In this document: piece after piece, positions 60,872-64,000 of the stretch
How positions within the stretch are numbered: position 1 is the stretch's first letter
Layout: each line of letters opens with the position of its first letter
DNA from: Clitoria ternatea
Lineage: Eukaryota; Streptophyta; Magnoliopsida; Fabales; Fabaceae
Direction of reading: 5' to 3'
Length of the DNA stretch: 64,000 bases
NCBI GenBank assembly: GCA_037962975.1
Contig: CM075669.1
Span: forward strand, 107,462,501-107,526,500
Notes under the pieces: model-generated
Database searches by the model: none
What the model saw: only the letters and a program-made list of their open reading frames with translations
What the model was told of the DNA's origin: nothing
Program-made: the position numbers and the translations under genes

Positions 60872-62037
60872 AACCACTAACTCTCATGATCTTATCCATA
60901 CTTAACACCAAATAAATGTAGAAATACATTAATTAATTTAGTCAACCTAAATTCTTAATCTTAATTACATAATAAAATTTATATTTGGTCTTTTAAAAAA
61001 ATTCTAATATTATTTTAGGCTTATATTTTATCTTTACATTAGATTTTGGGAATTCCTTTCCTAGAATTGTCTCTTTCTAGTGTTTTAGAGGAAAAAGCCC
61101 AAGCCTAGGGCAAGCTGACAAGTCAATAAATATTATCTTAGTCTTATGAGGCATCATAAATTATTTTTTGTATCTTTTACGTTTAGGAGTTTAACGCATT
61201 TATTATAGAAAATCCCTGATTTTAAGTTCAGTACTCAAACTCGCACATACTTCTATATTTTCAGCTTAACTTAAGCTACGGATGTAATTTTTAGGTGAAT
61301 CCAGTTTAAAAATTTCCATGATACATTTTTTTTACCACCTTCATGAAGATATCGAAAACTTGATCGGAGTCAAAAAAAATCCCAGTTTCCATTTTTAGCC
61401 ATTATTTTGTGCTAATGCGATAACCATGTGCATGCTTCCCTAGTTTAAACATAAATTATGCTACAGGTGTCTAACTTAAGCGATCTTGGTCTTAAAAATT
61501 TTGTAATAAAATTTACTACAACTTTTATGAAGACATCAAAAGCCAGTTCTAAGCCAAACAATCCTAGATTTTGAAATGAGACCACTGACCCGTAGCCATG
61601 AACATAACCAGAACAATATTTGTATTTTTGATAGAACTTTCACTCTAGTTATTAGATTTAGGAATTCTATAGCTCATTAGAAAGAGAAAAGAAAAAGGAA
61701 CAATTTTTGTATTCATGATTTTTCCAAAAACACAGTGGAATAACCCCATGAAGATCAATCAAGAAACCCACAAAAATCACAATTTAACATGCATGTAGAA
61801 AGAAGTGAAGATGAACATGCATGCAAGAAAAACGGACATGCATGCAATGGGGAAGAAGGGCTTTATCTTACACACATTGATTCTACACCGATCAACAACC
61901 GAGAACCTTCGTTTCAGCTTCACAGTAATGGCCATTGTGCATGGAAATGGTTTAAAGAGCGAGAAAGCCATGTGATAATGATTATGAGTGGAAGAGGAAG
62001 AATGACGTGGTGTGGATAGTGAGAGAGATAGGGGGAG
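60872..62037. repeat. Family C-like and CATGCATG-rich sequence, second copy
   Basis: As 42541-43704; it continues without a break into 62038 and beyond, which shows that the copy 2 right edge is the ancestral flank. Confidence 0.55.
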
Positions 62038-62452
62038 AGACAGAGAGAGCACAATGGTGAAGGGGGAGGAGAAAGGTGGTCACAAGTTTAGTGTGGTGGT
62101 GGTGGAGAAGAGAAAATGGATGGTGATGAAGGAGAGGAGTGGTTTAGCCAAAACGAGAAAGATAGGGAGAAGTTGATGACTTGGTGAGGGATGAAAGATA
62201 AAGAAGGAAATTAAGATGATGGTTTAGTGAGGATAATGATTGTCAGGCTCTAATGTTTGAGATACACATTAATCATATTAGTTAAATAAAATTCAGATCC
62301 TTACTCATTCAAATTTATAGTTTTACAGGTAAATTTTTCATAATTGGGTTCCATCTAATTTGTTTGTAATAAGTATAATTTAAATTTTCCCAATTGCAAT
62401 GCATTATATAACCCAAAAAGACAAAAACAAAAAGTTGGAATAAACCTAGGCG
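62038..62452. other. Spacer without recognised feature
   Basis: Purine-rich GAGAGAG / GGTGGTGG sequence followed by AT-rich sequence. No gene or RNA recognised. It ends with AGGCG just before S4, a possible left target duplication. Confidence 0.5.
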
Positions 62453-64000
62453 TGTAGCATCCTGATTTAAAGTTAATTACCGACTGAGATTAGCCACTAA
62501 TTAAGGGTTAATTACAGATTAGATTAATGGGTGGCTAATACAAAGTGGCCAGAGAAAATGACGTATGTACCCCTGATGGTATAAAAGAGTTCAGCCTCTC
62601 TCTTTCGCTCATTTTATTTGTGTTAAGTTAAAGAGGATTGAGAGAGTTGAGAGCTTTTCCTACGAGGAAATAGAGACGTTGTTCTATTTCCCTTCCCAGT
62701 TCTTCTTCCTCTTCGTCGTCTTCTTTCCTTCTTCCTTTTCTCCCACTCGAAGCTGTCAGAGTCTCAGTTGGGGAGTCTGCAGTGTGAAGTGATTCGGTGT
62801 TGTGGAGGTAGTCTACTGTGTTGAGAAAAAACTGCTCGAGGAAGAGGACAACATTTTGGTCCTTCCAAAGCTGAGAACAGAGTCGACGACTGAGTTCGAA
62901 GGTTGTCTAGTGGGAAGAGTGACCGAAAGGGAGTGATCGGTCTGCATTGTAACTCGAGGAGCTTCTGAGTCTCTTTAGTAGGTAGGGGGTATTTCATATC
63001 TCAAATGCATGGTTTATGGACGGATTCCGGGTGATAATGTCATGTTAAATGCTTATGATTTGAAATACGTTGATAGTGGTATTTTGATTGAGTAATAGTT
63101 TACGTAATGCCCGGATGTGTGATGACTATGAATTGTGTAATGCATGTCGATTTCCGCCCATGAAATGCATGTTGATATTTATGAGAATGCTGAGTGATTG
63201 CATGAGATGTATGAGATAGTATGAGATGCTTGTTATTGTAAATCTGAATACCGAGTGCATGTGTTGGTGTTTAATACTGATTGCATGAGATGCATGTACT
63301 GTTAAGGAAGAGGTTGAATGTGTGTGATATGTGTCTACCATGGTGATTTCCGTGTGTGAGTTTATATCATGATGCATGGATGCATGAGTTAATATTGTGA
63401 AAGTGGTTATGTCGAGTCCTGTTTATGATTTATGATGATAAAATGCATGGGATGCACTATTGGAAATGCTGAGAGCATTAGCATGACACGCTTGATTATG
63501 AATCGGTAATTATATGCATGAGATGCTATCAAAGACCTTGAGTGAGACTCAAGGTAAGCCGACTGAGTGGGACTCAGGGCTGCCCGTAACACTACCATTG
63601 ACGCTGAGAGTGTTTGTGTTACATGTGAGGGCAAACGGTTTGGTACCAGTAAAACGGCCGGATCAGCTGAGAGCTGAATAAAAGGCTGAGAGCCATGTTG
63701 CAACATAAAAAGTTATTAATGAGTAATCGGATCCGACTGAATGAATATGTGCACATTTATAATTGTTGCCGAATGTAATGTGACTTGTATGTATATGTAT
63801 TAATGTTATTGAGAATAACATGTTTAATATAGCTGAGAGTTAGCTGAGTAGATTCCGACTGAATGATGTTATGTGTGTAACCATATTGAATGGCAGTGTG
63901 TATTTTATTGATTGTTGTCATATGATGTTGCATGGTTGAGAACAAGAGGATTAATCCGAGTTAATAACTGTCATTTAATATGTAAAATACTCACCCCTAC
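62453..64000 (+). mobile_element. S4: long LTR, cut by the window end
   Basis: Starts TGTAGCATCCTGATTT, like S1. A TATAAAAG box is at 62580-62587, only 127 bp in, followed by a pyrimidine-rich leader. GGTTTGGTACCAGTAAAA near 63638 and ATACTCACCCCTA at the window end match the block order of A's LTR. Whether it is a solo LTR or the 5' LTR of a full element cannot be told here. Confidence 0.75.
62580..62587 (+). promoter_or_regulatory. TATA box of S4
   Basis: TATAAAAG, followed by a TCTCTCTCTTTCGCTC-type leader, so a transcription start shortly after is likely. Confidence 0.6.

Larger units (their letters stand above)
43705..62037. repeat. Tandem duplication, copy 2 (18.33 kb with inserted unit D)
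   Basis: Repeats 27143-43704 in the same orientation. Position offsets are 16562 at the start, 16564 through element A, 16563 near 56400, and 18331-18333 after unit D. It carries the same stops and frameshifts as copy 1, so the elements were already dead when duplicated. Scattered single-base changes separate the copies. Confidence 0.95.

Noticed and set aside
1..64000. tRNA or rRNA genes
   Set aside because: I saw no cloverleaf-type gene with internal promoter boxes; the tRNA-like words are primer binding sites complementary to tRNA ends.

Overview
This window is plant nuclear DNA made almost wholly of nested LTR retrotransposons, and I see no host protein-coding gene. Plant signatures are long 'TGTAACA...TGTTACA' LTRs, primer sites matching plant initiator-Met and Asp tRNAs, Ty3/Gypsy proteins of Tekay/Del-like and Athila-like type, AT-rich spacers and plant-type splice sites. 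A eudicot, plausibly a legume, fits, but the species cannot be fixed from this sequence.

Layout. 1-10295 is an old repeat (family C) broken by two solo LTRs of the long-LTR family: S1 (1289-5292, +, target duplication AATGA) and S2 (6147-9540, -, target duplication TTATG). 10296-38610 is element A, a Tekay/Del-like Ty3/Gypsy element with 3.26-kb LTRs and target duplication ATCCT; its gag and pol are decayed. Inside A's gag sits B1 (14555-30212, target duplication GGCAA), an Athila-like element. Inside B1's gag sits B2 (17196-26226, -, target duplication ACCAC), a younger copy of the same family. B2 has an open gag-protease frame, no reverse transcriptase or integrase, and a second, gene-like spliced cassette (20028-22075). 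The series of target duplications gives the order C, A, B1, B2.

38611-43704 holds the rest of the old site, an AT-rich spacer, a minus-strand LTR relative (S3) and more C-like sequence. The stretch 27143-43704 is then repeated in tandem as 43705-62037. The new join is inside B1's protease region and shares 2 bp between the two sides. Copy 2 carries one extra insertion, a 1763-bp LTR-like unit D (57200-58962), whose empty site is intact in copy 1. Downstream are 415 bp without a recognised feature and a further long LTR (S4) cut by the window end.

Functionally, B2 could supply a Gag-protease but would need polymerase from another element. A has lost reverse transcriptase, RNase H and integrase function. 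The most unusual material is regulatory or structural: arrays of short palindromes in three unrelated LTR families, a conserved hairpin holding a second copy of the polypurine tract in family B, a non-coding block kept across diverged long LTRs, and the spliced cassette in B2.
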